Under the pieces are notes generated by a model, which saw only the letters and a program-made list of their open reading frames with translations, ran no database searches and had not been told where the DNA came from. A stretch of DNA of 64,000 bases from Arsenicicoccus dermatophilus (GTDB lineage Bacteria > Actinomycetota > Actinomycetes > Actinomycetales > Dermatophilaceae): the NCBI RefSeq assembly GCF_022568795.1, contig NZ_JAKZHU010000001.1, positions 1,364,001-1,428,000 on the forward strand. The letters are read 5' to 3'. Position numbers and translations under genes: made by a program. Below are positions 34,286-42,627 of the stretch, piece by piece. The stretch's first letter is position 1. The number at the start of each line of letters is the position of its first letter.

Positions 34286-35253
34286 GCCTCCACCTCCCCG
34301 GGGACGAGACCGTCCTTGGCATAGGCCACCTCGTCGACCACGCCCGGCACGAGCACGAAGGCTCCGCGTCCCTGCGTCGGCCGCCCTAGCCAGACCCGGG
34401 CGCCCGGGACGGCGTACGGCCGTCGCCAGCGGGCCCGCCAGGTTCTCCCGTCCGAGACGACGAGGGTGTGGGTGCCGTCGTCGGCGACCTCGACGACCGT
34501 GGCCGGCACCGCCTCCGGCACCGATCGGGCGGCCCGTCCGCGGCGGGCGTGCCACCGCCAGCCCCAGCAGAGCGCGCTCACCAGCACGACGATCCATGCC
34601 GCCGCCAGCAGGACGTCGGCGAGGGAGTCGTGGGGGCGCGCGAGGCTGCGCAGGGTGGCCGGGACCGTGCCGCAGCAGATCCCGGTGAGCATGCCGAGCA
34701 GGACCCTGCCGTTCGGGTTGGCGCCGACGACCCGCACCAGGGCCGTGGCCGAGGTGCCGTCCAGGGGCGGGTCGTCGTCCCGGCCCCGGACCGGCGTGGC
34801 GGGGCGAGGCGCGTAGCGCAGGCGGCCGGTGCCGTCGGCCGGAAGCGTCAGGTAGGACTCCCCGGCAGCGAGCGGGGTCGCCCACACCTGGCTGCCGGCC
34901 GCCCCGAGCCGGCCTCCTTCCGGCAGCCAGCGGTGCCCCTGCTCGTCCCGCAGCGAGGGCTTGCCGTCCTGCGGCTCGCGGACGACGGTGAGCAGCGAGA
35001 GGTCGGCCGCCCCGGCGACGGCCCGGGCCCGCTTGCGGCGGGTCCCGGGGACGACGCAGGCGAGAGCGACGACCAGGTAGACCGTCATCCAGGGCCACAG
35101 CGCCGCAGATCCGGGGTCGCGGGCGTCGAGGTCGCGGGTGGTCAGGGCGGCGACGACCGTCACCGCGACCGCGGCGGCTGCCCCGAGCCACCAGCCGCGC
35201 ATCCCCTGCCGGCGCACGATCTCCCGGGCCTGCTCCCGGGTGACGGCGCTCAT
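34282..35253 (-). CDS. Membrane protein, copy 3 of a three-member local family, with the soluble domain duplicated
   Basis: 323 residues. N-terminal VTREQAREIVRR is followed by a helix pair, then RDEQGHRWLPEGGRLGAAG and QVWATPLAAGESYLTLPADG. After this come a second helix pair (around VLLGMLTGICCG and VLLAAAWIVVLVSALCWGW) and a second soluble domain: VSDGRTWRARWRRPYAVPG, ARVWLGRPTQGRGAFVLVPG. It thus looks like two family units in one chain. It overlaps the cobK stop at its start and copy 2 at its end. Confidence 0.75.
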   Translation of the reverse strand: MSAVTREQAREIVRRQGMRGWWLGAAAAVAVTVVAALTTRDLDARDPGSAALWPWMTVYLVVALACVVPGTRRKRARAVAGAADLSLLTVVREPQDGKPSLRDEQGHRWLPEGGRLGAAGSQVWATPLAAGESYLTLPADGTGRLRYAPRPATPVRGRDDDPPLDGTSATALVRVVGANPNGRVLLGMLTGICCGTVPATLRSLARPHDSLADVLLAAAWIVVLVSALCWGWRWHARRGRAARSVPEAVPATVVEVADDGTHTLVVSDGRTWRARWRRPYAVPGARVWLGRPTQGRGAFVLVPGVVDEVAYAKDGLVPGEVEA

Positions 35254-35987
35254 CGCGCGTCCAGCCAGGCGAGTGCCGCCTCGGGGGTCCCGACCTCGGG
35301 GACGTCGGGCACCGCGGGCCGGTCGACCATCACGACGGGCAGCCGCAACCGGCGCGCGGCCTCGAGCTTGGCGCTGGTGGCGTCCCCGCCGCTGTCCTTG
35401 GTGACGATCACGTCGAGGGCGTGCTCGCGGATCAGCGCCAGCTCGTCGGCGACCGTGAAGGGGCCCTTGGCGAGCACCAGCTCGGCGTACGGCGGGAGCG
35501 CGTCGGGCGGGTCCACGGCCCGGACCAGGCAGAAGGTGTCGCGCAGCCTGCAGAACTCGTCCACCTCCTGCCTGCCGGTGGTCAGGAAGATCCGCCGCCC
35601 GAGGGCCGCAGCCACGTGGGCGGCCTCGGCCAGGGTGGTGACCCGGTGCCAGTCGTCGCCGGGCTGCTCGATCCAGCCGGGGCGGCGCAGCGCGACCACG
35701 GGGACCCCGGTGGCGGCGCCGGCCGCGGCGGCGTGGTGGCTCATCCGGGCGGCGAAGGGGTGCGTCGCGTCGACCACCACGTCGACCTGCTCGTCGCGCA
35801 GGTGGCGGGCCAGCCCGTCGACCCCGCCGAAGCCGCCCACGCGCACCGCCACGGTGGGCAGCCGCGGTGCGGAGGTCACCCCCGCGAGGGAGTAGGTCAC
35901 GGCATACGACTCAGGTCGCTGCGCCAGCAACCCGGCCAGCCGACGGGCCTCGACGGTCCCGCCCAGGAGCAGCACTCGGGTGGTCAC
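35250..35987 (-). CDS. cobK: Precorrin-6A reductase
   Basis: NADPH-dependent reduction of the corrin macrocycle (precorrin-6A to 6B). 245 residues, family length. Typical features are the start RVLLLGGTVEARRLA, VDVVVDATHPFAARMSHHA, LFLTTGRQ-like IFLTTGRQEV, and VTKDSGGDATSAKLEAA near the C terminus. The GTG start at 35987 gives MTTRVLLLGG. It is divergent from cbiD over a 34-base gap holding an inverted repeat, and its stop overlaps the first gene of the membrane-protein run. Confidence 0.93.
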   Translation of the reverse strand: MTTRVLLLGGTVEARRLAGLLAQRPESYAVTYSLAGVTSAPRLPTVAVRVGGFGGVDGLARHLRDEQVDVVVDATHPFAARMSHHAAAAGAATGVPVVALRRPGWIEQPGDDWHRVTTLAEAAHVAAALGRRIFLTTGRQEVDEFCRLRDTFCLVRAVDPPDALPPYAELVLAKGPFTVADELALIREHALDVIVTKDSGGDATSAKLEAARRLRLPVVMVDRPAVPDVPEVGTPEAALAWLDAR

Positions 35988-35992
35988 CGGTC

Positions 35993-36012
35993 CATCCCAC
36001 CACAGTGGGATG
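35993..36012. promoter_or_regulatory. Inverted repeat between cobK and cbiD, candidate shared operator
   Basis: CATCCCAC-CACA-GTGGGATG, two perfect 8-base arms around a 4-base spacer. It fills most of the 34-base divergent gap, so any protein or RNA fold here would touch both genes. No known operator is recognised. Confidence 0.4.
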
Positions 36013-36021
36013 ATGCTCCTC

Positions 36022-37140
36022 ATGGCAGAGGTCACCGGAGGTCGCGAGGGCCAGCTCGAGCACACCGGGCTGCGGCCCGGATGGACCACGGGAGCCTGCG
36101 CGACCGCGGCGACGGCGGCGGCGTATGCCGCTCTCCGGCACGGCGAGTTCCCGGATCCGGTCACCATCACCCTGCCCAAGGGCCAGACGCCTGCCTTCGC
36201 GCTCACCGCCCACGACCGCGGCGACGGCTGGGCGCAGGCTGCGGTGACCAAGGACGCAGGCGACGACCCCGACGTGACCCACTGCGCGGTGGTGCGGTCC
36301 CGCGTCCGCGCCGGCGAGCCCGGCTCGGGGGTGACCTTCGTCGGGGGCCACGGCGTCGGCCGGGTGACGCTGCCCGGCCTCCCGCTCGCGGTGGGCGAGC
36401 CTGCCATCAACCCGGTCCCCCGCCAGATGATGCGCGACGCGCTGCGCCGGGTCGACGAGGTGCCCGAGGGCGCCGCCGATCCCGACGTGGTGGTGGAGAT
36501 CAGCGTCGACCAGGGCGTGGAGATGGCCCGGCACACCTGGAATCCCCGCATCGGGATCCTGGACGGGCTGTCGATCCTCGGCACCACCGGTGTGGTGGTG
36601 CCCTACTCCTGCTCGGCGTGGATCGACTCGATCCGCCGCGGCATCGACGTCTCCGAGGCGCTCGGCCTGGAGCACGTCGCCGGCTGCACCGGCTCCACGA
36701 GCGAGCGGGTGGTGTCCGAGCTGTACGACCTGCCGACCCCGGCCCTGCTCGACATGGGTGACTTCGTCGGGGCCGTGCTGAAGTACCTCAAGCACCATCC
36801 CCGGCCCCGGCTGACCATCTGCGGCGGCTTCGCGAAGATCTCCAAGCTCGCGAACGGGCACCTGGACCTGCACTCAGGTCGCTCTCAGGTCGACAAGACC
36901 CATCTGGCCTCGCTGGCCGCCGCTGCCGGGGCCGGCGCCCACCCGGGACTGGTGGACCGGTTGCTGCAGGTCAACACCGGCCTGGAGGCGCTCACGCTGT
37001 GTCAGGAGGCAGGAGTTCCCCTGGGGAACGCCGTCGCTCACGCGGCACGAGAGGTCGCGCTCCGTGTTGTCGACGAGGCTCCTGTGGCGATCGAGGTCAT
37101 CTGCATCGACCGATCTGGCACCATCGTGGGCAAGGCCTGA
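36022..37140 (+). CDS. cbiD: CbiD-type (cobalt-)precorrin-5B C1-methyltransferase
   Basis: 372 residues. The family hallmark GLRPGWTTGACATAATAAAYAAL is near the N terminus, followed by KDAGDDPDVTHCA, NPVPRQMM, VEMARHTWNPRIGILDGLSILGTTG and GGFAKISKLANGHLDLHSGRS. CbiD belongs to the anaerobic pathway and methylates C1, the step done by CobF in the aerobic route. Its presence with CobG and CobN points to a hybrid route. ATG 36022 is chosen over nearby in-frame ATGs at 36010 and 36013 because family N termini are short. Confidence 0.93.
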   Translation: MAEVTGGREGQLEHTGLRPGWTTGACATAATAAAYAALRHGEFPDPVTITLPKGQTPAFALTAHDRGDGWAQAAVTKDAGDDPDVTHCAVVRSRVRAGEPGSGVTFVGGHGVGRVTLPGLPLAVGEPAINPVPRQMMRDALRRVDEVPEGAADPDVVVEISVDQGVEMARHTWNPRIGILDGLSILGTTGVVVPYSCSAWIDSIRRGIDVSEALGLEHVAGCTGSTSERVVSELYDLPTPALLDMGDFVGAVLKYLKHHPRPRLTICGGFAKISKLANGHLDLHSGRSQVDKTHLASLAAAAGAGAHPGLVDRLLQVNTGLEALTLCQEAGVPLGNAVAHAAREVALRVVDEAPVAIEVICIDRSGTIVGKA

Positions 37141-37247
37141 GGAGGCCCGCCCTACGCCATCCGTGTGAGCCCTGGTCCCACACGGAAGGCGTCCTTGCGG
37201 TTACTCTTCGTGCCGCCCCCGGTTTTCCCCTCCCCCAGGAGTCCCCC

Positions 37248-37997
37248 GTGTCCCGTGCCCGTGTGACCGCGGCTTCCCTCGCGGCCGTCGCCGCCCTCGG
37301 CGCCTCCGTCGCCCCCGCCGGGGCGGCCCCCGCGCCGGCCGCCCCCGCAGCCCCTCTCGCCGCCCCGCAGCCGGCCACCGCCCCCGCGGCGAGCCTGGCC
37401 GCACCCACCCGTGTCATGCCCATCGGCGACTCGCTGACCGACCAGGGCCCCCGCATCGGCTACCGCGGCTGGATGCTGCACCTGTTCTCGGCCAACCGGC
37501 GCCCCGTCGACCTCGTGGGCTCGGTCGCCCAGCCGGGCTGGTACTACCGCGACAACCAGCACGAGGGTCACCCGGGCTGGCGTCTGGACCAGCTGACCCC
37601 GCGCTCCTACACCTCGGTGCGGTACTACCGCCCCGACGTCGTGGTGCTGCTCGCCGGCAGCAACGACCTGGAGCAGGGCCACGGTGCGAGCACCGCCACC
37701 ACCCGGATGAACACCCTGCTCGACACCATCGCCCGGGCCAAGCCCGGCACCCGCGTCGTCGTCAACACCCTGCCGCCGGACACCTGGGCCCCCGCCGACC
37801 AGGTCACGGCGTTCAACCGCGCCCTGCCCGGTGTCGTCGCCCGCCAGCAGCGGCTGCGCCGACCGGTCGTGCTCTCCGACGTCGCCGGCTCCATCACCAC
37901 CGACGACACCCTCGACGGGTGCCACCCCAACGACGTCGGGGGCCGCAAGCTCGGTGAGGCGATCGGCAAGAACGTCCTGCCCTACCTGCACCGCTGA
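37248..37997 (+). CDS. Secreted SGNH/GDSL-type hydrolase
   Basis: 249 residues. A signal peptide (residues 1 to ~28, ending around APAGAA) is followed by a Pro/Ala-rich spacer to ~53. The catalytic domain has block I MPIGDSLT (Ser62), block III AGSND (Gly137, Asn139) and block V DGCHPND (Asp223, His226). Such enzymes are extracellular esterases acting on polysaccharide acetyl groups or lipids. The GTG start at 37248 has CAGGAG 6 bases before it. It is unrelated to the flanking cobalamin genes. A very strong hairpin follows the stop. Confidence 0.88.
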   Translation: MSRARVTAASLAAVAALGASVAPAGAAPAPAAPAAPLAAPQPATAPAASLAAPTRVMPIGDSLTDQGPRIGYRGWMLHLFSANRRPVDLVGSVAQPGWYYRDNQHEGHPGWRLDQLTPRSYTSVRYYRPDVVVLLAGSNDLEQGHGASTATTRMNTLLDTIARAKPGTRVVVNTLPPDTWAPADQVTAFNRALPGVVARQQRLRRPVVLSDVAGSITTDDTLDGCHPNDVGGRKLGEAIGKNVLPYLHR

Positions 37998-37998
37998 C

Positions 37999-38063
37999 CG
38001 TCGCCACACCCCGTCGGGCCGGTCCCTCCACGTGAGGGACCGGCCCGACGGGGTGTGGCGACG
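37999..38063. terminator. Bidirectional terminator with 30-bp perfect stem
   Basis: Arms 37999-38028 and 38034-38063 are exactly complementary around the loop CACGT. It lies between the convergent SGNH hydrolase and cobM genes, so it can end both transcripts. Confidence 0.85.
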
Positions 38064-38078
38064 CGCGGCTCGGGCGGC

Positions 38079-38849
38079 TCAGGAGATGGGCGGCGGCAGC
38101 ACGCAGTCGTGGCGGTCGCGCTCGGTGGAGTACAGGTGCGAGTCGCGGAACTCCGACGCCGCCAGCACCTGGCCCACCAGGATCAGCGCGGTGCGCCGCA
38201 GCCCGTGGGTCCGCACCGCGTCACCGAGCTCGCCGAGGGTGCCGCGCCAGACGACCTCCTCCGGGCGGGAGGCCATCGCCACCACCGCGGCCGGGCAGTC
38301 CCGACCGTAGTGCGGCGCCAGCTCCTCGACCGCCTCGTCGGCGAGGTGGGTCGCCAGGTGCAGGCACAGCAGGGCCCGGGAGCGACCCAGGTTGGCGATC
38401 GTCTCGTGCTCGGGCATCGCGGACGCGTTGCGGGACAGCCTGGTCAGGATGATCGTCTGCCCCACGGTGGGGACGGTGAGCTCGCGGCCGAGGGCGGCGG
38501 CCGCCGCCGCGAAGGCCGGCACCCCCGGCACCATCTCGTAGTCGATGCCGGCGGCCTCGAGCCGTCGCACCTGCTCGGCCACCGCGGAGAACACCGACAG
38601 GTCGCCCGACTGGAGCCGGGCGACGTCGTGGCCGGCGTCGTGGGCGGCCTGGATCTCCGCCATGATCTGGTCCAGGTCCAGGTGGGCGGTGTCCACCATC
38701 CTCGCCTCGGGATCGCACTCGGCGAGCAGCCCGTCGGGGATCAGGGCCCCGGCATACAGCACCACCGAGCACCGCTGCAGCAGCCGCAGCCCGCGCACGG
38801 TGATCAGGTCGGGGGCGCCGGGTCCGGCGCCGATGAAGTGGACGGTCAC
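38079..38849 (-). CDS. cobM: Precorrin-4 C11-methyltransferase
   Basis: SAM-dependent corrin methylation at C11. 256 residues: VHFIGAGPGAPDLITVRGLRLL, VLYAGALIP, VARLQSGDLSVFSA, MVPGVPAFAAAAAALGRELTVP and TRLSRNASAMPE are standard. I chose the GTG at 38849, which overlaps the cobL stop (GTGA), rather than the GTG further up. It is the last gene of the operon cobE-cobD-cobQ-cobL-cobM. Confidence 0.95.
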   Translation of the reverse strand: MTVHFIGAGPGAPDLITVRGLRLLQRCSVVLYAGALIPDGLLAECDPEARMVDTAHLDLDQIMAEIQAAHDAGHDVARLQSGDLSVFSAVAEQVRRLEAAGIDYEMVPGVPAFAAAAAALGRELTVPTVGQTIILTRLSRNASAMPEHETIANLGRSRALLCLHLATHLADEAVEELAPHYGRDCPAAVVAMASRPEEVVWRGTLGELGDAVRTHGLRRTALILVGQVLAASEFRDSHLYSTERDRHDCVLPPPIS

Positions 38850-40072
38850 GAGGGCAGCTCCTCCGGTCGGACGACGCACCACTGGGTGACGGGGCGGGCA
38901 GGCTTCCAGGAGGTGAAGCCGCCGACCGCGTCGGCGTGGCTGGTCTCGAGGCGGGTGAGCGACCCGCCATAGGTGCGAAACATGCTGAACAGCAGGGACT
39001 CCGAGTCGAGCGTCACGGTGTTGGCCACCAGCCGCCCGCCCGGGCGCAGCGCCTGCAGCACGGTCGGCACCAGGTCGTCGGCGGTCAGCCCGCCCCCGAC
39101 GAACACCGCGTCGGGACGCGGCAGCCCGGCCAGGTCCTCGGGGGCGCGGCCGTGGACGACCCGCAGCCCGGGCACCCCGAGCCGGGCGGCGTTGCGCTCG
39201 ATCCGGGCCGCCCGGTCACCCCGCGGCTCGATCGCGATCGCCCGGCAGGTGCGGTGGGCGCGCATCCACTCGATGCCGATGCTGCCCGATCCCCCGCCGA
39301 TGTCCCACAGCAGCTCGCCCGGCAGCGGCCGCAGCGCGGCCAGCGTGGCGGCGCGCACGTGCTGCTTGGTGATCTGACCGTCGGTGTCGTAGGCCGCCTC
39401 GGGCAGACCGGGCACCAGCCCGACCGGCGTGGGCTCCTCGGCCAGGCACTCGACGGCGACGACGTTGAGCGTCGGGGCGGGCTCCTCCTGCCAGCTCCCG
39501 GCGACGCCCTCGACGACCTGTTCCTGCGGGCCATCGAGGTCCGAGAGCACCCACATGAGGCTGCGGCCCAGGCCGTGCTCGTCCAGCAGCCGGGCGACGC
39601 CGGCCGGGGTGAGACCGTCGCGCGACAGCACCAGCAGCCGCCGGCCGGGGTGAGCCACCAGGGCGAGGGTCTCCAGGGGGCGACCGACGGCCGACACCAC
39701 GTCGACGTCCTCCAGGCCCCAGCCCATCCGGGCGCAGGCCAGGGACAGCGAGGACGGCGCGCCGATGACCTCGACCCGGTCCCGGCCGAGCTCCTCGGCG
39801 AGGGTCCGGCCGATGCCGAAGTGCATGGGGTCGCCGCTGGCGAGCACCACCACGGGCCGGTCCGGGTCGCAGTCGTCGACGAGCGGGCGCAGCCCCTCCC
39901 GCAGCGGCACCGGCAGCGGCCGCACCTCGGCCTGGTGCCGCCCCGCGACCAAGGAGGTCTGGCGCTCGCTGCCGACGATCGTGCCGGCTCCGGCGACGGC
40001 CTCCCGGGCCCGGTCGCCGAGTCCTGCCCAGCCGTCCGCGCCGATCCCGACGACGGTCACGTGCCTGCTCAC
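38846..40072 (-). CDS. cobL: CobL (CbiE-CbiT fusion): precorrin-6B C5,15-methyltransferase, decarboxylating
   Basis: 408 residues. The N-terminal CbiE-like methyltransferase (~1-205) has VTVVGIGADGWAGL, VVVLASGDPMHFGIG and SSLSLACARMGW. The C-terminal CbiT-like Rossmann methyltransferase (~215-408) has the junction TDGQITKQHVRAATLAAL, motif I LLWDIGGGSGSIGIEW and FVGGGL. The two parts methylate C5 and C15 and remove the C12 acetate carboxyl. The GTG start at 40072 overlaps the cobQ stop. Confidence 0.95.
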   Translation of the reverse strand: MSRHVTVVGIGADGWAGLGDRAREAVAGAGTIVGSERQTSLVAGRHQAEVRPLPVPLREGLRPLVDDCDPDRPVVVLASGDPMHFGIGRTLAEELGRDRVEVIGAPSSLSLACARMGWGLEDVDVVSAVGRPLETLALVAHPGRRLLVLSRDGLTPAGVARLLDEHGLGRSLMWVLSDLDGPQEQVVEGVAGSWQEEPAPTLNVVAVECLAEEPTPVGLVPGLPEAAYDTDGQITKQHVRAATLAALRPLPGELLWDIGGGSGSIGIEWMRAHRTCRAIAIEPRGDRAARIERNAARLGVPGLRVVHGRAPEDLAGLPRPDAVFVGGGLTADDLVPTVLQALRPGGRLVANTVTLDSESLLFSMFRTYGGSLTRLETSHADAVGGFTSWKPARPVTQWCVVRPEELPS

Positions 40073-41571
40073 AGCCCGATCAGCTCCCTCAGGGCGCGCG
40101 TGTCCAGGTGCTGCTCGACCGCGTCGGCGAGCCGGTCGAGCATGATCGCCCGCTGCTCGGCGAAGGACACCGCCTGCCCGTCGGAGGCCCAGCCCGGTCG
40201 GGTGCGCTCGGCCACCACCTGCAGGAAGGCCCGGCGGAAGTCGTCGCTCTCGAAGGCCCCGTGCCAGGTGGTGCCCCAGACGGCGCCGCGGTGCCAGCCG
40301 TCCAGGAAGGGGGCGGTCTCGGCATACCGATGGCTCGTCGGGTCGTCGACCCGCTCGCTCACGCCGTGATGGATGAGGTATGCCGTCACGGGGTGCCCGT
40401 GCCACTCGCCGGTGGGGGTTCCCAGGTGCTTGTCGCGCTCGAAGGTCACCCGTGTCGGCAGCAGCCCCAGACCGGCCACGAGGCCGCCGCCGTCGCCCAG
40501 CCCCTCGACGCCCTCCGGGTCGAGGATCTCCTCGGCGAGCATCTGGTAGCCGCCGCAGATGCCCAGCACCGGCCGCCCGGCCCCGGCCCGCCGCACCACC
40601 GCGTCGGCCAGCCCGCGCTCGCGCAGCCAGGCCAGGTCGCTGCGGGTGGCCCGCGACCCGGGCAGCACCGCCAGGTCGGCGGTCTCGACCGCGACCGGGT
40701 CGGTGGTGATCTCGACGTGCACGCCGGGCTCCAGCGCCAGCGCGTCCACGTCGGTGGCGTTGCTGACCCGTGGGAAGCGGACGACCGCCACCCGCAAGGG
40801 GTCTCGCGTGCTCCGGACGCCGCGGGCACCCCGCGCCGACCACCCGGAGATGGCCAGGGCGTCCTCGGAGTCCAGCCACACGTCCTGCAGGTAGGGCAGC
40901 ACGCCCAGCACGGGCCGGCCGCCGGTGCGCTCCTCCAGCATCCGCAGGCCCGGCTCGAGCAGGCCCAGGTCGCCGCGGAACTTGTTGACGATCCAGGCCT
41001 TGATGCAGTCCTGGTCCTCGGGGTCGAGGATCCCGAGCGTGCCGTAGAACGCCGCGAGCACCCCGCCCCGGTCGATGTCGCCGACCACGACGACGGGCAG
41101 GTCGACGGCCCGCGCGAGCCCCAGGTTGACGTAGTCGCCGGGACGCAGGTTGATCTCGGCCGGGGAGCCTGCGCCCTCGGCGATGACCACGTCGTGGCGG
41201 GCCCGCAGGTCGCGGAAGGCCTCGAAGGCCGCCTGCGCCAGCGCGCGCCGGCCGGTCGCCCACTCCCCCGCCTGCAGCTCGCCCCAGGGCTGTCCCATCA
41301 GCACGACGTGGCTGCGACGGTCCGAGCCGGGCTTGAGCAGCACGGGATTCATCGCCGCCTCGGGGGTGACGCCGCACGCCAGGGCCTGGACCCACTGGGC
41401 CCGACCGATCTCGGCGCCGTCGGGACAGACCATCGAGTTGTTGGACATGTTCTGCGCCTTGAACGGCGCGACCCGCACGCCCTGGCGTGCGAGCCAGCGA
41501 CAGATGCCGGCGGTGACGAGCGACTTGCCGGCATCGGAGGTGGTGCCGGCGACGAGCAGGCCCTGGGTCAT
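40069..41571 (-). CDS. cobQ: Cobyric acid synthase
   Basis: Glutamine- and ATP-dependent amidation of the b, d, e and g side chains of adenosylcobyrinic acid a,c-diamide. 500 residues. N-terminal DTBS-like ATPase: AGTTSDAGKSLVTAG, PFKAQNMSNNSMV, IAEGAGSPAEINL. C-terminal amidotransferase: VLPGSRATRSDLAWL, GICGGYQMLAEE with the nucleophile Cys, and the final EQRAIMLDRLAD. ATG 41571 overlaps the cobD stop and the stop overlaps cobL. Confidence 0.96.
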   Translation of the reverse strand: MTQGLLVAGTTSDAGKSLVTAGICRWLARQGVRVAPFKAQNMSNNSMVCPDGAEIGRAQWVQALACGVTPEAAMNPVLLKPGSDRRSHVVLMGQPWGELQAGEWATGRRALAQAAFEAFRDLRARHDVVIAEGAGSPAEINLRPGDYVNLGLARAVDLPVVVVGDIDRGGVLAAFYGTLGILDPEDQDCIKAWIVNKFRGDLGLLEPGLRMLEERTGGRPVLGVLPYLQDVWLDSEDALAISGWSARGARGVRSTRDPLRVAVVRFPRVSNATDVDALALEPGVHVEITTDPVAVETADLAVLPGSRATRSDLAWLRERGLADAVVRRAGAGRPVLGICGGYQMLAEEILDPEGVEGLGDGGGLVAGLGLLPTRVTFERDKHLGTPTGEWHGHPVTAYLIHHGVSERVDDPTSHRYAETAPFLDGWHRGAVWGTTWHGAFESDDFRRAFLQVVAERTRPGWASDGQAVSFAEQRAIMLDRLADAVEQHLDTRALRELIGL

Positions 41572-42623
41572 GCGCCTCTCCTCGAGGTCGTGGCGGGGCG
41601 GTGAGGTGCGGGTAGGCAGCGGCGACCCGGTGACGACGAGCCCTGCCGCCGCACCGGAGGGATGGCGGGCAGGGAGCGCTCGGCGACGGCGGCCGCGAGG
41701 GACGCCACCACCAGCGTGACCGCCCCGATGGCGCGGGACAGCCGGACGGCGCGGGCGAGGTCGGCCGACCCCACCGGGCGTCCGCGGCCGAGCACGCCGC
41801 GGTCCTCCACCTCGCCGTCGTAGCTGTTGGATCCCCCCAGCCGCACCCCGAGCGCCCCGGCGAAGGTCGCCTCGACGGGCCCGGCGTTGGGGCTCGGGTG
41901 GTGGGGGGCGTCCTCGCGCCAGGCGCGCAGGCACTCGCGGGGGTCGCCTCCGTGCCGGGACGCCAGCGCGGTGGTGACGGCCGCACACATCCGCGCCGGG
42001 GCGAGGTTGGCCAGGTCGTCGAGCCGAGCCGCGGCCCAGCCGAACTCGCGATAGCGGTCGTTGCGGTAGCCCACCATCGCGTCGAGCGTGTTGACGGCGC
42101 GGTAGCCCAGCAGCCCCGGCAGCCCGGCGACCGCGCCCCACAGCAGCGGGGCGACGACCGCGTCGGCGGTGTTCTCGCCGAGGGACTCGGTGGCGGCGCG
42201 TGCCAGCTCGTCCGGCCCGAGGCCGTCCGCGGAGCGGGAGCACAGGTGGGACAGTCGCGCCCGGGCCCGGGGCAGGTGCCCGGTCTCCAGCAGCCGCGCC
42301 ATCTGCGCGCCCTCGCGGGCCAGGCTGGTGCCGCCCAAGACCGTCCAGGTGGCGACCGCCGTCGTGGCGCACCGGGCGACGGGGCGGTCGCGCAGGCCCC
42401 GCTCGGCGAGGGCGGAGAGGAGCACGACCGGTCCTACCAGGGCGATCACGTGCCCAGCACCCGCGAGGCGGGCGGGTCGGTAGGTCACCCGCTCCAGCCG
42501 CGACGCCGCCTGCCCGAAGGCCGCCACCGGATGGCCGCGGCGGGGATCCCCGAGCGCCGCGTCGAGCAGCCATCCGAGCACCAGCCCCGTCGCGCGTGGT
42601 CCCGCACACCTCAGCAACGTCAC
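41568..42623 (-). CDS. cobD: Adenosylcobinamide-phosphate synthase (CbiB/CobD)
   Basis: Membrane enzyme that attaches aminopropanol phosphate to adenosylcobyric acid. 351 residues with several hydrophobic helices. Family segments are LLDAALGDPRRGHPVAAFG, LARAATESLGENTADAVVAPLLW, GYRAVNTLDAMVGYRNDRYREFGWAAARLDDLAN and SPNAGPVEATFAGALGVRLGG. The GTG start at 42623 is 4 bases after the cobE stop. The last ~35 residues are basic and low-complexity. Works with CobC, which supplies the aminopropanol phosphate. Confidence 0.94.
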   Translation of the reverse strand: MTLLRCAGPRATGLVLGWLLDAALGDPRRGHPVAAFGQAASRLERVTYRPARLAGAGHVIALVGPVVLLSALAERGLRDRPVARCATTAVATWTVLGGTSLAREGAQMARLLETGHLPRARARLSHLCSRSADGLGPDELARAATESLGENTADAVVAPLLWGAVAGLPGLLGYRAVNTLDAMVGYRNDRYREFGWAAARLDDLANLAPARMCAAVTTALASRHGGDPRECLRAWREDAPHHPSPNAGPVEATFAGALGVRLGGSNSYDGEVEDRGVLGRGRPVGSADLARAVRLSRAIGAVTLVVASLAAAVAERSLPAIPPVRRQGSSSPGRRCLPAPHRPATTSRRGA

Positions 42624-42627
42624 CGGC

